From NCBI GenBank assembly GCA_964499485.1, contig CAZCLF010000006.1, positions 17,041-81,040 of the forward strand: DNA of 64,000 nucleotides, in the 5' to 3' direction. This DNA is from Ga0074130 sp964499485 (GTDB lineage: Bacteria > Pseudomonadota > Gammaproteobacteria > Burkholderiales > Rhodocyclaceae). Both the position numbers and the translations under genes were made by a program. Below the pieces are notes generated by a model. The model was not told where the DNA came from, searched no databases, and saw only the letters and a program-made list of their open reading frames with translations. This document shows positions 41,245-50,131 of the stretch, piece by piece; positions within the stretch are counted from its first letter, which is position 1, and each line of letters begins with the position of its first letter.

Positions 41245-42252
41245 TTAGACCCGCAGTAGGGCAATCTTCAACGGGTGCTTGCCATCCGGGCTAGGGAAGT
41301 CCGCTTCCGGGGTAATCCATTCGACTTCCCGAATCGGCCGCCCAGCCTTGACTGCGCTTCGTTCGAGCTGGCCTAGCCAACTTTCACGATCGACCTGCGC
41401 CACATTGTTGCAGCAGATTAAGGTGCCGCCCTCGGCAGTGCAGAGTAGTGCGGGTTTGAATACCCCCGCATAGTCATTGATGAGGTCGACTACGCCAAAT
41501 GGGCTTTTTGCGTAGCGGGGTGGGTCGAGATAAACGATATCAAACTGGCGTGCCTCGATCTTGGGGAAGGGGGGCATCGCCTTGCCGCGTACCCGCGTTG
41601 GCTGGCCGAGGCCAGCGTATTGGCGCATGGCGGCAAAGGCGTCGCTTTTCACAAAACGTGGTCGGAAAGGCAGCTCGTTGAGGCGTGCGTTTTCTTTACC
41701 GATAGACAGGCTGGTGTCCGCGAAGTCTACATTCACAACGTGCGTGGCGCCGCCCATACCGGCGACCAGCCCTGTCCCGCAGGTGTAGGCAAACAGGTTG
41801 AGTACCGATTTTTGAGTGGCTTCTGCCATCACGCGGCGTCTCGCCGCACGGGCATCGAGGAATAACCATGGATCTTGCCCAGCATGCCGGGCCTGGATCA
41901 GATACTTCACGCCCAGCTCGCTAACGATGCGTTGGCGTTGGGCTGGCTCGAGCACTTCTGCAGGTAAAGGGTTATTGACGCGCGAGTTGGCTTGGCTGCG
42001 GTCGTTATAAATCAAGTCGAGGCCGGGCAGGGCGGCGGCGTAGAAGTCGGCGACTTCTCGACGATGTTCTGGCGAAAGAAATTGGTGAAAGCCTTGGGCA
42101 AGAATCAGATCGCCATAGCGATCAATGGTCAGGCCGGGTGCGCCTTCAACGCTACCGTGAAACAGCCGGTAGCATTGGGTGTCTTCTTCAAGTAATTGAT
42201 GTATTAGAGGTTTTCTGTTTTCAAGCGCGGTCGACAAGTGGTCGGTCAGCAT
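41245..42252 (-). CDS. RlmI/RlmK-like rRNA methyltransferase
   Basis: 335 residues. An N-terminal RNA-binding-like part has YRLFHGSVEGAPGLTIDRYGDLILAQ, then the SAM domain with SVLNLFAYTCGTGLVAGMGGATHVVNVDFADTSL and the catalytic-site motif DIVYLDPPRYAKSPFG (D-PP-Y). Closest known relatives are the RlmI and RlmK m5C/m7G methyltransferases of 23S rRNA. The exact target cannot be told. It lacks the PUA domain of RlmI. Confidence 0.88.
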   Translation of the reverse strand: MLTDHLSTALENRKPLIHQLLEEDTQCYRLFHGSVEGAPGLTIDRYGDLILAQGFHQFLSPEHRREVADFYAAALPGLDLIYNDRSQANSRVNNPLPAEVLEPAQRQRIVSELGVKYLIQARHAGQDPWLFLDARAARRRVMAEATQKSVLNLFAYTCGTGLVAGMGGATHVVNVDFADTSLSIGKENARLNELPFRPRFVKSDAFAAMRQYAGLGQPTRVRGKAMPPFPKIEARQFDIVYLDPPRYAKSPFGVVDLINDYAGVFKPALLCTAEGGTLICCNNVAQVDRESWLGQLERSAVKAGRPIREVEWITPEADFPSPDGKHPLKIALLRV

Positions 42253-42390
42253 GGAGTGGCACAGGTGCGGAGGGCAAGCATTGTCGCACGCGGGTTAGAT
42301 ATAAATTAGTGAAATTCCTGTCAACCGAAGCTTTAGCACATGCGTTATTGAACTCATGGGCGGCATGTCCGCTGATCGACGGAGAAACAC

Positions 42391-42669
42391 ATGGGCAGGT
42401 TTAGCACTGAATCGTTTGACGAATTTCTGAGCTCGCTGAAGCGTCTCGGCATTGTCATCAGCAACGAATTTGAGCTGCGTGAGCGCCTTGCCGAGGCACG
42501 CCGCTGGCGCTACGCCTTCGCCACGCTGGCCAACAACGGTCGCTCCCTGGGTATCCGTTTTGAGAACCGCAACGCTGACGACACGGCCATCCGCAATACC
42601 TTGGCGCGCTTTGATTTCCCAGAGCCAACGCAGGCTTCGCTGACCGCAGTGCTGAAGCCACACCACTAA
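42391..42669 (+). CDS. Small protein of unknown function (92 residues)
   Basis: GGAGAAACAC ribosome-binding site and a strong terminator directly downstream support a real single-gene unit. Soluble and highly charged: FDEFLSSLKRLGIVISNEFELRERLAEARRWRYAFATLANNGRSLGIRFENR. The pattern suggests a helical DNA- or protein-binding domain, with the TLANNGRSLG stretch looking like a helix-turn-helix, but I do not recognise the family. Confidence 0.6.
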   Translation: MGRFSTESFDEFLSSLKRLGIVISNEFELRERLAEARRWRYAFATLANNGRSLGIRFENRNADDTAIRNTLARFDFPEPTQASLTAVLKPHH

Positions 42670-42685
42670 GCCACACTGTTGGCAC

Positions 42686-42719
42686 AATAAAAAACCCGCC
42701 ATTGAGCGGGTTTTTTATT
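42686..42719. terminator. Bidirectional terminator
   Basis: ACCCGC / GCGGGT stem with a six-base CATTGA loop, flanked by A and T runs. Ends the 92-residue gene and the leftward lipoprotein transcript. Confidence 0.9.
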
Positions 42720-42737
42720 GTCTGTCACCACATCAGG

Positions 42738-43289
42738 CTACTTTGGGGTGGCCGACACCGGCCCAACACGCAGGTAGGTATGCCCACAAGGTGGTGGCTG
42801 GAAAAAGCTTTCCGGCTGACTAAATACCGAACGTACGCGGCGCGTGGTGGCATCAAAAAGCACATTGAAACGCGAGGCAATGCTGCCATTGGCGCAGTAT
42901 CGCCACTCCAAGGCCAGCTCATCGCGGGCTGCATAATAGTTGGTCCAAGGGGCGTAGGATGGCCCGATCAGGCGCAGAACCTCATCTTGGCTCATGCCCG
43001 GCTGAATCGCAGCAAAGTGTTCCTCATTGAGGACTTCTTCATAACTCAGTAGCCGCTGCTGTGCATCAAAGCGCGCTATCAGGGTCGAGGTGCCGTAGGG
43101 GCCGGTCGGCCACACCATGCGGGTCACTCCTTGCGGCTCTTCCCAATGCATGGCGGGTGCACCACGTTGCGCGATGACTTCCCCCTGCGTGCTGCTGCCC
43201 AAGATGAAAGCTGGCGGTGCCATTGCTGCACAACCACCCAGCAGGGTGGCTGTGAGCAACAGAATAGGCAGCAGGGCTCGGGTCGGCAT
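42738..43289 (-). CDS. Lipoprotein, BamE/SmpA-like
   Basis: 183 residues with a lipoprotein signal (LLPILLLTATLLGGC, Cys at about 20). Two repeats of a BamE-like alpha-beta motif are visible: GSSTQGEVIAQRGAPAMHWEEPQG and QPGMSQDEVLRLIGPSYAPWTN, the second with the typical GMSxDEVxxLxG pattern. An outer-membrane lipoprotein is expected. The exact role is unknown. It follows ettA by 11 bases on the same strand. Confidence 0.8.
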   Translation of the reverse strand: MPTRALLPILLLTATLLGGCAAMAPPAFILGSSTQGEVIAQRGAPAMHWEEPQGVTRMVWPTGPYGTSTLIARFDAQQRLLSYEEVLNEEHFAAIQPGMSQDEVLRLIGPSYAPWTNYYAARDELALEWRYCANGSIASRFNVLFDATTRRVRSVFSQPESFFQPPPCGHTYLRVGPVSATPK

Positions 43290-43300
43290 ATATCCAGTGA

Positions 43301-44965
43301 TCAGCGGCTGATTGGCTTGTAGCGAATACGCTTGGGCTTGGCACCTTCTTCACCCAGACGCTTCTTTTTGTCCTCTTCGTACTCGTGATAGTTCCCGTTA
43401 AAGAACGTCCATTGCGAGTCACCCTCACACGACAGAATGTGGGTGGCGATACGGTCAAGGAACCAGCGATCATGCGACGTTACGAGCACGCAGCCAGGGA
43501 ACTCAAGCAGCGCATCTTCCAACGAACGCAGGGTTTCCACGTCAAGGTCATTCGACGGCTCATCCAATAGCAGCACATTGCCACCGGAAATCAGCGTTTT
43601 GGCTAGGTGAAGGCGTCCGCGCTCACCGCCGGAGAGGCTACCAACCAGCTTGCCTTGATCCCCGCCCTTGAAGTTAAAGCGGCCAAGGTAGGCGCGAGAT
43701 GGCATTTCAAACTTGCCAACCGTCAGAATGTCGGCACCATCAGCGACAACATCAAATACCGTGCGGTCATTGTCCAAACCTTCACGGCTTTGATCGACAG
43801 CAGCCAGCTTAACGGTCGGGCCGACCACGATTTCGCCGCTATCCGGCTGCTCCTTGCCCATGATCATGCGGAACAGGGTGGATTTACCAGCACCGTTCGG
43901 ACCGATCACGCCAACGATGGCACCCGGCGGTACGGTGAAGCTAAGGTTATCGATCAACAATCGGTCGCCAAATGCCTTGGAGACACCATTGAACTCGATG
44001 ACCTTGTCGCCGAGGCGCTCGCCTACAGGAATGAAGATTTCCTGCGTTTCGTTGCGCTTTTGGTATTCGTAGCTGCTCATTTCCTCGAATCGGGCTAGGC
44101 GTGCTTTGCTCTTGGCTTGACGCGCCTTGGGGTTCTGACGAGCCCATTCAAGTTCGGTCTTCATGGCCTTCATGCGGGCCTGTTCCTGCTTGGCTTCGGT
44201 TTCCAGACGGGCTTCCTTCTGCTCCAGCCAGCTGGAGTAATTGCCCTTCCATGGAATGCCATGGCCGCGGTCGAGTTCAAGAATCCACTCAGCGGCGTTG
44301 TCAAGGAAGTAGCGATCGTGGGTCACGGCGACGACAGTACCGGGGAAGCGGGTGAGGAACTGCTCCAGCCATTCCACTGATTCTGCATCCAAGTGGTTGG
44401 TCGGTTCATCGAGCAGCAGCATGTCTGGGTTCGATAACAGCAATTTGCACAGAGCAACCCGGCGCTTTTCACCACCGGACAGATGCTCGATCGTGGCATC
44501 CCATGCCGGCAGGCGCAGGGCATCAGCGGCGATTTCCAGCTGGCGTTCGGAGTCTGAACCGGAGGTGGCAATAATCGCTTCAAGCCGGGCTTGCTCTTCG
44601 GCGAGTTTGTCGAAGTCGGCATCCTCCTCAGCGTAGGCGGCATACACCGCTTCTAGCTTGGCTTGGGCTTCCATGACTTCGCCCATGCCGGCTTCGACTT
44701 CCTGGCGCACGGTCTTAGCGGGGTCGAGTTCTGGTTCTTGGGGCAGATATCCAATCTTCACACCGGCCAGATGCTGGACTTCACCGTCAAACTCCTTATC
44801 CGCGCCCGCCATGATTTTCAGTACGGTAGATTTGCCGGAGCCGTTTAGGCCAAGCAGGCCAATCTTGGCGCCGGGAAAGAAGGACAAGGAAATATCCTTG
44901 ATGATCTGACGCTTAGGCGGGACGATTTTGCTCACGCGGAGCATCGACATTACATATTGGGCCAT
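43301..44965 (-). CDS. ettA: Energy-dependent translational throttle protein EttA
   Basis: 554 residues. ABC-F protein with two cassettes: Walker A GLNGSGKST and GPNGAGKST, signatures LSGGEKRRVALCKLL and LSGGERGRLHLAKTL, and the arm/linker region (residues 240-320) with EEMSSYEYQKRNETQEIFIPVGERLGDKVIEF. Binds the ribosomal E site and gates the first peptide bond according to ATP level. Length agrees with E. coli EttA (555). Confidence 0.96.
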   Translation of the reverse strand: MAQYVMSMLRVSKIVPPKRQIIKDISLSFFPGAKIGLLGLNGSGKSTVLKIMAGADKEFDGEVQHLAGVKIGYLPQEPELDPAKTVRQEVEAGMGEVMEAQAKLEAVYAAYAEEDADFDKLAEEQARLEAIIATSGSDSERQLEIAADALRLPAWDATIEHLSGGEKRRVALCKLLLSNPDMLLLDEPTNHLDAESVEWLEQFLTRFPGTVVAVTHDRYFLDNAAEWILELDRGHGIPWKGNYSSWLEQKEARLETEAKQEQARMKAMKTELEWARQNPKARQAKSKARLARFEEMSSYEYQKRNETQEIFIPVGERLGDKVIEFNGVSKAFGDRLLIDNLSFTVPPGAIVGVIGPNGAGKSTLFRMIMGKEQPDSGEIVVGPTVKLAAVDQSREGLDNDRTVFDVVADGADILTVGKFEMPSRAYLGRFNFKGGDQGKLVGSLSGGERGRLHLAKTLISGGNVLLLDEPSNDLDVETLRSLEDALLEFPGCVLVTSHDRWFLDRIATHILSCEGDSQWTFFNGNYHEYEEDKKKRLGEEGAKPKRIRYKPISR

Positions 44966-45123
44966 GGTGTGAGTGTGTTTTCTGAGTTAAAACAGGCCGC
45001 AAGCTTACCCGACTCCACGACGGACTTGCTAGTTAGGCCAGCGTTTTGTTTCTCAATCTTTCCTTATTAACGTTTGATGCTGATTTCACGGGATAATTAG
45101 GAATTGACCGTGGGGAGATGAGT

Positions 45124-46566
45124 ATGGCCTTAGGGCGCCGGCAGCTGGTTTCCATGCTGACGATTTTGTTGTGTTTGGGGTTTATGGTTACTGCGGTTGC
45201 GAATTATGTCGCCGCACGCAACTTGATTCGTCAGTCCATTGTGGATAGCGAGTTGCCTCTCACCTCCGACAATATCTATTCTGAAATTCAGAAAGATTTG
45301 GTCCGGCCGATTTTCATCTCCTCAATGATGGCAGGTGATACGTTTTTGCGCGATTGGATGCTGGGCGGTGAAAAAGACATCAGCAAAATTTCCCGCTATT
45401 TGGGCGAGGTCAAACAACGTTACGGCGCGCACACCAGTTTTCTAGTCTCTGATCAGACACGCAACTATTATCAATCCGATGGTTTGCTGAAGCAGGTGAG
45501 CAGCGATTCAGACCGCGATGTCTGGTACTACCGTGTACGTGACATGAAAACGCCTTACGAGATCAATGTCGATCCGGATATGGCGAACATGGATGCACTG
45601 ACGATTTTCGTGAATTACCGTGTGCTGGACTTCCAAGGACGTTTTCTAGGCGCCACGGGTGTTGGGTTGTCCGTTGATTCGGTGCGTCGTCTGATAAACG
45701 AGTACCAACAGCGCTATCGACGCATGATTTACTTCGTAGATCAAAAAGGCCAGTTAGTGTTGTTCGCAGGGCCGCATCCACCTGGCACTAATATCCGTGA
45801 CGTCAAGGGCCTTGATAAGTTAGCGGATTCGATTCTTGAAGGCAAAGAAGGGGCTCACGAGTACAAGGCAAAGGGCAACACGACACAGTTGCTGAATGTC
45901 CGCTATATCCCTGAGTTGCATTGGTATCTATTTGTTGAGAAGCAAGAAGACGAGGCCTTGGGAGGCATTCGTCGCACGCTCTATCTAAATCTGCTGATCA
46001 GTGTGGCGGTGACAGGTTTGGTATTGCTGCTGGTGAGTATTGCCATTAAGCGCTATCAAGATCGTATAGAGGCCATGGCCTTGACTGACAAACTGACTGG
46101 CCTTGCCAACCGTCAGGCGCTGGATATGATGATTCAGCGAGACATGGCCGAGCATCGGCGCACTGATATGGGCTTGGCAATTCTCCTGCTGGATCTCGAT
46201 AGTTTCAAAAACATTAACGATAAATATGGCCATTTGGCCGGTGATGCTGTGCTGCGTCACGTAGGGTCAGTGATTCGTTCTCAGTTGCGGGATAGCGATC
46301 TGCTGGGTCGTTGGGGCGGAGAGGAGTTTTTGCTCACGCTGAAACGTACCGATCTGCAGGCGGCAACCACCGTGGCCGAGAAAATTCGTGAAGCCATTGA
46401 GCAAACGCGAGAGTCGTATGGCAGTGAAACATTATCAGTCACTGTCAGTATTGGGATTGCCTTACTGCGTACTGACGACACGCAGGACAGTTTGTTGAAT
46501 CGCGCTGATCACGCCTTGTACGCAGCGAAGCGTGCTGGTCGTAACTGCGTCAAAAGCGGCGAATAG
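45124..46566 (+). CDS. Membrane-bound sensor diguanylate cyclase
   Basis: 480 residues. Start at 45124, because the GGGGAG ribosome-binding site is at the right distance; the ATG six bases upstream is too close. Helix 1 (about 9-28), a large periplasmic sensor (30-285, Cache-like with YYQSDGLLKQVSSDSDRDVWYYRVRD), helix 2 (about 290-310), then a GGDEF domain. The active site is RWGGEEF, and an RDSD inhibitory site sits five residues before it, so product feedback by c-di-GMP is expected. The DKLTGLANR start of the domain is conserved. Confidence 0.93.
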   Translation: MALGRRQLVSMLTILLCLGFMVTAVANYVAARNLIRQSIVDSELPLTSDNIYSEIQKDLVRPIFISSMMAGDTFLRDWMLGGEKDISKISRYLGEVKQRYGAHTSFLVSDQTRNYYQSDGLLKQVSSDSDRDVWYYRVRDMKTPYEINVDPDMANMDALTIFVNYRVLDFQGRFLGATGVGLSVDSVRRLINEYQQRYRRMIYFVDQKGQLVLFAGPHPPGTNIRDVKGLDKLADSILEGKEGAHEYKAKGNTTQLLNVRYIPELHWYLFVEKQEDEALGGIRRTLYLNLLISVAVTGLVLLLVSIAIKRYQDRIEAMALTDKLTGLANRQALDMMIQRDMAEHRRTDMGLAILLLDLDSFKNINDKYGHLAGDAVLRHVGSVIRSQLRDSDLLGRWGGEEFLLTLKRTDLQAATTVAEKIREAIEQTRESYGSETLSVTVSIGIALLRTDDTQDSLLNRADHALYAAKRAGRNCVKSGE

Positions 46567-46575
46567 GAACCAGTC

Positions 46576-47283
46576 ATGAGCGGCCATCGACAGTACAAAT
46601 ACTACGACTTTGTCATGGCTGCATTTGTGTGCGTCCTGCTGTGTTCTAACCTCATCGGGGCCGGCAAGGCGGCGCAAGTTACATTACCTTTGCTTGGGCC
46701 TGTGACCTTTAGCGCAGGTGTCTTGTTCTTTCCGATTTCCTACATCTTCGGAGACATCCTGACCGAAGTTTACGGCTATGGCCGTGACCGTCGTGTGGTT
46801 TGGGCAGGGTTTGCAGCACTGGCCTTTGCCAGTTTCATGGCCTTCGTGGTGGTGAGCCTACCGCCCGCGGATAGCGATTACGCACGCACGTATCAGACTC
46901 ACCTAGTGGGTGTATTTGGCGATACGCCGCGGATTGCCTTGGGTTCCATGATTGCCTTTTGGTGCGGTAGTTTTTCCAATAGTTTTGTACTGGCCAAGAT
47001 GAAAGTCCTTACAGCGGGACGTTGGTTGTGGTCCCGAACCATTGGTTCGACATTAGTCGGTGAGTTTGTAGATTCAGGTCTCTTTTATGTCATTGCCTTC
47101 TATGGCACTTGGCCTACTGAACAAATTGTTGCAGTCTCACTGGCTCAATATGCTTTCAAGACTGGGTGGGAAATCGTGATGACACCCATGACATATCGGA
47201 TTGTTGGTTTCCTCAAGCGAGTTGAGCAAGAGGATTTTTTTGATCGTCAAACGAACTTCAATCCATTTCGTCTAAACAGTTAG
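46576..47283 (+). CDS. yhhQ: Queuosine precursor transporter
   Basis: 235 residues, about six membrane helices, of the VUT family (YhhQ): YYDFVMAAFVCVLLCSNLIGAGKAAQ, FPISYIFGDILTEVYGYGRDRRVVWAGFAALAF and GSFSNSFVLAKMKVLTAGRWLWSRTIGSTLVGEFVDSGLFYVIAF. E. coli YhhQ imports preQ0 and preQ1. Starts nine bases after the diguanylate cyclase and may be co-transcribed with it. Confidence 0.94.
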   Translation: MSGHRQYKYYDFVMAAFVCVLLCSNLIGAGKAAQVTLPLLGPVTFSAGVLFFPISYIFGDILTEVYGYGRDRRVVWAGFAALAFASFMAFVVVSLPPADSDYARTYQTHLVGVFGDTPRIALGSMIAFWCGSFSNSFVLAKMKVLTAGRWLWSRTIGSTLVGEFVDSGLFYVIAFYGTWPTEQIVAVSLAQYAFKTGWEIVMTPMTYRIVGFLKRVEQEDFFDRQTNFNPFRLNS

Positions 47284-47291
47284 CGTGTTAT

Positions 47292-47813
47292 TTAATGCCG
47301 GTCATGGCCGTGACGGCCATGTCCCCCATGTTTATGTTTGTGATGGTGCCCCTTATGCTGGCGCCCGTGCCCGTCGTAATGATGATGTCCTTCGTGAAAG
47401 TGATGGCCATGATGGTGGTGTTTGTGTCGATGCGGTGAGTAATGCGGAGGGGAGGCGTAAATCGGCGCTGGTATGTAAGCATGATGCGCAGCCGTGTGAC
47501 CAACATAAACATTGTTGTACCAACTCGGCTGCACGAAATACACCATAAGATTGCAGGCGTTGTAATAGCTGCAATAGTGATTCCAGCGACGCGCATGGCC
47601 GGGGGGCACGTGCATGTACACGGGTGGCCCCGAATAGATACCAGCATGTCCCCGAATAGGTTTTCCATAGATGAGTGCTGGCTGAGGATAGCCGCCAATA
47701 TCAATGCGGCCATAAAACCCAGGTTGTCCCATACTCACGGAAATCTGAGCGATGCTTTGAGTGGTGATCGGCGTTAACGTCAGAAACGCAAGAAGTGAAA
47801 TTAGCTTTTTCAT
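47292..47813 (-). CDS. Exported His-rich protein
   Basis: 173 residues. Signal peptide (MKKLISLLAFLTLTPITTQSIA) then a Gly/Pro/Tyr-rich domain with GQPGFYGRIDIGGYPQPALIYG and a paired Cys segment (YCSYYNACN), and a C-terminal third almost wholly His, Gly, Lys and Arg (RHKHHHHGHHFHEGHHH). A related family of exported proteins with a PSWYNN-type middle exists in betaproteobacteria. The His-rich tail suggests metal binding. Not a known family by name. Confidence 0.72.
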   Translation of the reverse strand: MKKLISLLAFLTLTPITTQSIAQISVSMGQPGFYGRIDIGGYPQPALIYGKPIRGHAGIYSGPPVYMHVPPGHARRWNHYCSYYNACNLMVYFVQPSWYNNVYVGHTAAHHAYIPAPIYASPPHYSPHRHKHHHHGHHFHEGHHHYDGHGRQHKGHHHKHKHGGHGRHGHDRH

Positions 47814-47969
47814 TCGACCTCCTCAGCTAGTGCTGCTTGTTTAACGCGGCAAGCGCTATCTGAGTAGACTGAGGTTGTGTAAGGGATTGCAAACGCGTGA
47901 CGACTTGGCTGCATCGTCGTTACGGCATGAGGGGCGAGGCCGCCTCATGCATTTGTCAATCAATGACAG

Positions 47970-48512
47970 CTAACTATTGATAGCCGTCTTGATAGCCGGT
48001 TGAATTGCTTTCTGGTCAGTAGTGCTCATCATTTGAATGTCGCCACAGAGTTGGCCACCTTCTTCAATCAGCACCTTGCCATAGCGGACGATGCCACTGA
48101 CTTTGCCTGTCGAGTGGATGATAAGTTGGTCACGCACATTCAGTTCACCAGTAAAAGTGCCGCGAATCTCAGCAATGTCGATGCCGACCTTGCCATTGAA
48201 TTCGCCCTTTTCGGCAATACGGATGATGCGACTGTCCATCGTTGCTTCGACATGACCTTCGACCACCAGGGTGTCGCAATCGAGAATTTCTGCACCCTTG
48301 AGTCGAACATCAGGCCCGACGATGAGCCGATTACCTGCCCCCAGATCCTGTTTGTCTGTGGCTGCAGCTTGTGCAGATGCTGACTGAGGTGATGGCGGCG
48401 GTGCGCTAGGGCGTGCTTGGGCGGTGGGCTGCCCGGTGTTCGCATTCATCAGGATGGAATGCGGCACATTTTCTTCACGCTTGCCAAACATGGGGGACGA
48501 GGACTTCAACAT
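47970..48512 (-). CDS. Bactofilin
   Basis: 180 residues; AGGAG ribosome-binding site before ATG. A Pro/Ala/Ser-rich, unstructured N-terminus (about 20-60) precedes the bactofilin domain (about 60-165), a beta-helix with LIVGPDVRLKGAEILDCDTLVVEGHVEATMDSRIIRIAEKGEFNGKVGIDIAEIRGTFTG and GKVSGIVRYGKVLIEEGGQLCGDI. Polymerises into cytoskeletal filaments that localise envelope enzymes. No adjacent M23 peptidase or other usual partner. Confidence 0.93.
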   Translation of the reverse strand: MLKSSSPMFGKREENVPHSILMNANTGQPTAQARPSAPPPSPQSASAQAAATDKQDLGAGNRLIVGPDVRLKGAEILDCDTLVVEGHVEATMDSRIIRIAEKGEFNGKVGIDIAEIRGTFTGELNVRDQLIIHSTGKVSGIVRYGKVLIEEGGQLCGDIQMMSTTDQKAIQPAIKTAINS

Positions 48513-48616
48513 GGGAGACTCCTTTAGGGTGGATGTAACCCTCTCCCTATCGCAAGGCCTGTGCCATGCGTGAAGTCCTTTGTTATCAGTCGTTTGAAAC
48601 TATCGCCTAGGCTGGA

Positions 48617-48638
48617 CGTGTCGCCATGAGGCGACACG
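48617..48638. repeat. Perfect hairpin between bactofilin and gcvH, with a repeat of one arm
   Basis: CGTGTCGCC-ATGA-GGCGACACG forms a perfect nine-base stem. A second copy of the arm CGTGTCGCC occurs 64 bases to the right (48681-48689), and is followed on the minus strand by a T-rich run. It may be part of a gcvH terminator system; regulatory use is unproven. Confidence 0.5.
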
Positions 48639-48706
48639 TTTGCTGGTAGTGGTGGCAAGTGGCTCTTTGCAAAAGAAAAAGCGTGTCGCCAGCTTACGAC
48701 ATAAAA

Positions 48707-49084
48707 CTATTCGGCGACTTGTTCGTAGCCTTGCGCATCCAGCAGGGCGTCAAAGGCACTGCTGTCGGTGGGCTGAATGCGGAACAGCCATGCAGCATAG
48801 GCATCGTCGTTAACGCTTTCAGGTGCGTCAGCAACAGGCTGATTGATAGCGATGATGCTACCGCTGACCGGGGCGTGAATGCCCGATGCAGCCTTGACCG
48901 ATTCGATGGCGGCGATTTCTTCGCCGGCTTTCACTTGGCGGCCAACTTCAGGCAGCTGAATAAAAACCACATCGCCAAGCGTACTCTGAGCGTGATCGGT
49001 AATGCCAACAGTGAGGCTACCATCAGCCTCTTGGCGAGACCATTCGTGGGTGGCGGCGTAGCGAAGTTCGGTAGGCAGGTTCAT
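48707..49084 (-). CDS. gcvH: Glycine cleavage system H protein
   Basis: 125 residues. Lipoyl domain with YAATHEWSRQEADGSLTVGITDHAQSTLGDVVFIQLPEVG and the lipoylated lysine in ESVKAASGIHAPVSG. Shuttles the aminomethyl group between the P, T and L proteins. The gcvT and gcvP genes are not adjacent, unlike in many relatives. Thirty bases downstream of the ECF sigma gene on the same strand. Confidence 0.96.
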   Translation of the reverse strand: MNLPTELRYAATHEWSRQEADGSLTVGITDHAQSTLGDVVFIQLPEVGRQVKAGEEIAAIESVKAASGIHAPVSGSIIAINQPVADAPESVNDDAYAAWLFRIQPTDSSAFDALLDAQGYEQVAE

Positions 49085-49114
49085 GGTGTCAATTTCAGTA
49101 GCAGCAAGAAAGCA

Positions 49115-49684
49115 TTATTTTGCCTCAGCTGCAGGCAAAAACCATTGATGTTCTAGGCAGGCACGCAAAGCAATACGCGCGCGATGCAGCAAGACACCGC
49201 AATTGCTGGTGGTTATCTGAAGAGTTTTACAGATTTCATCGGTCTCGAAGCCCATCATCTCGCGCAGCATGAACGCGCGCGCTGCAGCTTCCTGTAAGCG
49301 TTCTAGGCAGGCTTCAAACACTGACCAGAACTGCTGTGCTTCCAAGGACTGTTCGGGGTCACCCCAAGCAGAAGGCCACGATTCTTCCGTCCAGTGTCCG
49401 TCCGCCTCGAAATGCGCATCAGTGGCTGCATCACTGGCAACAAACTGAATACCGCTGTTACGGGCGCGTAGCGCATCAATGATCTTGTTGCGAAGAATTG
49501 CAAAGACCCACGTACGCAAACTGGCACGGCCACTAAAACTGTCGCGCTTTTCAACTGCTGAGATGAAGGCCTCCTGTACAGCATCTTCAGCCGCTGCGTC
49601 ATCACGTAGTTGCAAACGGGCAAAGCGCAGCATATCGCGGCGAAGAGGTTCAAGCTCGGTGGCAAATTGGTTATCGCTTGTCAT
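49115..49684 (-). CDS. ECF-type RNA polymerase sigma factor
   Basis: 189 residues. Region 2: LRRDMLRFARLQLRDDAAAEDAVQEAFISAVEKRDSFSGRASLRTWVFAILRNKIIDALR. Region 4: LQEAAARAFMLREMMGFETDEICKTLQITTSNCGVLLHRARIALRACLEHQWF. The C-terminal pattern (TSNCGVLLHRARIALR) is typical of the ECF group linked to short zinc anti-sigma proteins. Divergent from the anti-sigma/HvfA operon, 189 bases away, and likely its regulator. A TGTAAC motif occurs upstream on its own strand (49726-49721). Confidence 0.93.
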   Translation of the reverse strand: MTSDNQFATELEPLRRDMLRFARLQLRDDAAAEDAVQEAFISAVEKRDSFSGRASLRTWVFAILRNKIIDALRARNSGIQFVASDAATDAHFEADGHWTEESWPSAWGDPEQSLEAQQFWSVFEACLERLQEAAARAFMLREMMGFETDEICKTLQITTSNCGVLLHRARIALRACLEHQWFLPAAEAK

Positions 49685-49817
49685 GCGAGTCGCTATATCA
49701 ATTGGGCTGAGTAATGATACGTTACAACACTTGAGGGAAAAGACCGATTAGTAGTGAGGGGGTTTCTAGAGATTTCCCCTGAATTGGACGCAAAAACAAA
49801 AATATTTTCATAACCAC

Positions 49818-49846
49818 TGTAATAAATCCGCATTGGCGAACGTCTA
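49818..49846 (+). promoter_or_regulatory. ECF sigma promoter candidate for the HvfA-type operon
   Basis: TGTAAT (49818-49823) and CGTCTA (49841-49846) separated by 17 bases, 27 bases before the anti-sigma start. The TGTAA...CGTC pair resembles known ECF promoter elements. It is the best candidate for control by the adjacent sigma factor. Confidence 0.45.
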
Positions 49847-49873
49847 TTCGACAACATGCGGCGGAGATGAATT

Positions 49874-50059
49874 GTGACCAGAAGTTGTCGACGTGCCAGT
49901 GAGCTGATGTCCCTAGAAATGGAGCAACCATTACGTTGGAAGCAGAGCCTCAGTTTGCGAGTACATCTGATGATGTGTATTGGTTGTCGCCGGGCTAAAA
50001 AACAGATCGGTTTTTTACGGACAGCTGCACGTCAGCTTGGCGGTCACGAAAAGTCATAG
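49874..50059 (+). CDS. Short zinc-binding anti-sigma factor
   Basis: 61 residues from a GTG start, supported by a GGAG sequence seven bases upstream. The HLMMCIGC segment is the H-x3-C-x2-C zinc motif of ZAS anti-sigma domains, with an earlier RSCRRASELMS helix and a conserved LRVHLMMCIGCRRAKKQIGFLRTA helix. It is the first gene of the rightward operon and would hold the divergent ECF sigma factor inactive in the cytoplasm. Confidence 0.82.
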   Translation: MTRSCRRASELMSLEMEQPLRWKQSLSLRVHLMMCIGCRRAKKQIGFLRTAARQLGGHEKS

Positions 50060-50131
50060 TATTTGCAGTGCATGTTGTACTTTTGTAGTTCCTCAGTTGT
50101 CCTTTCGTTTTATCCATCAAGGAGATTCACC

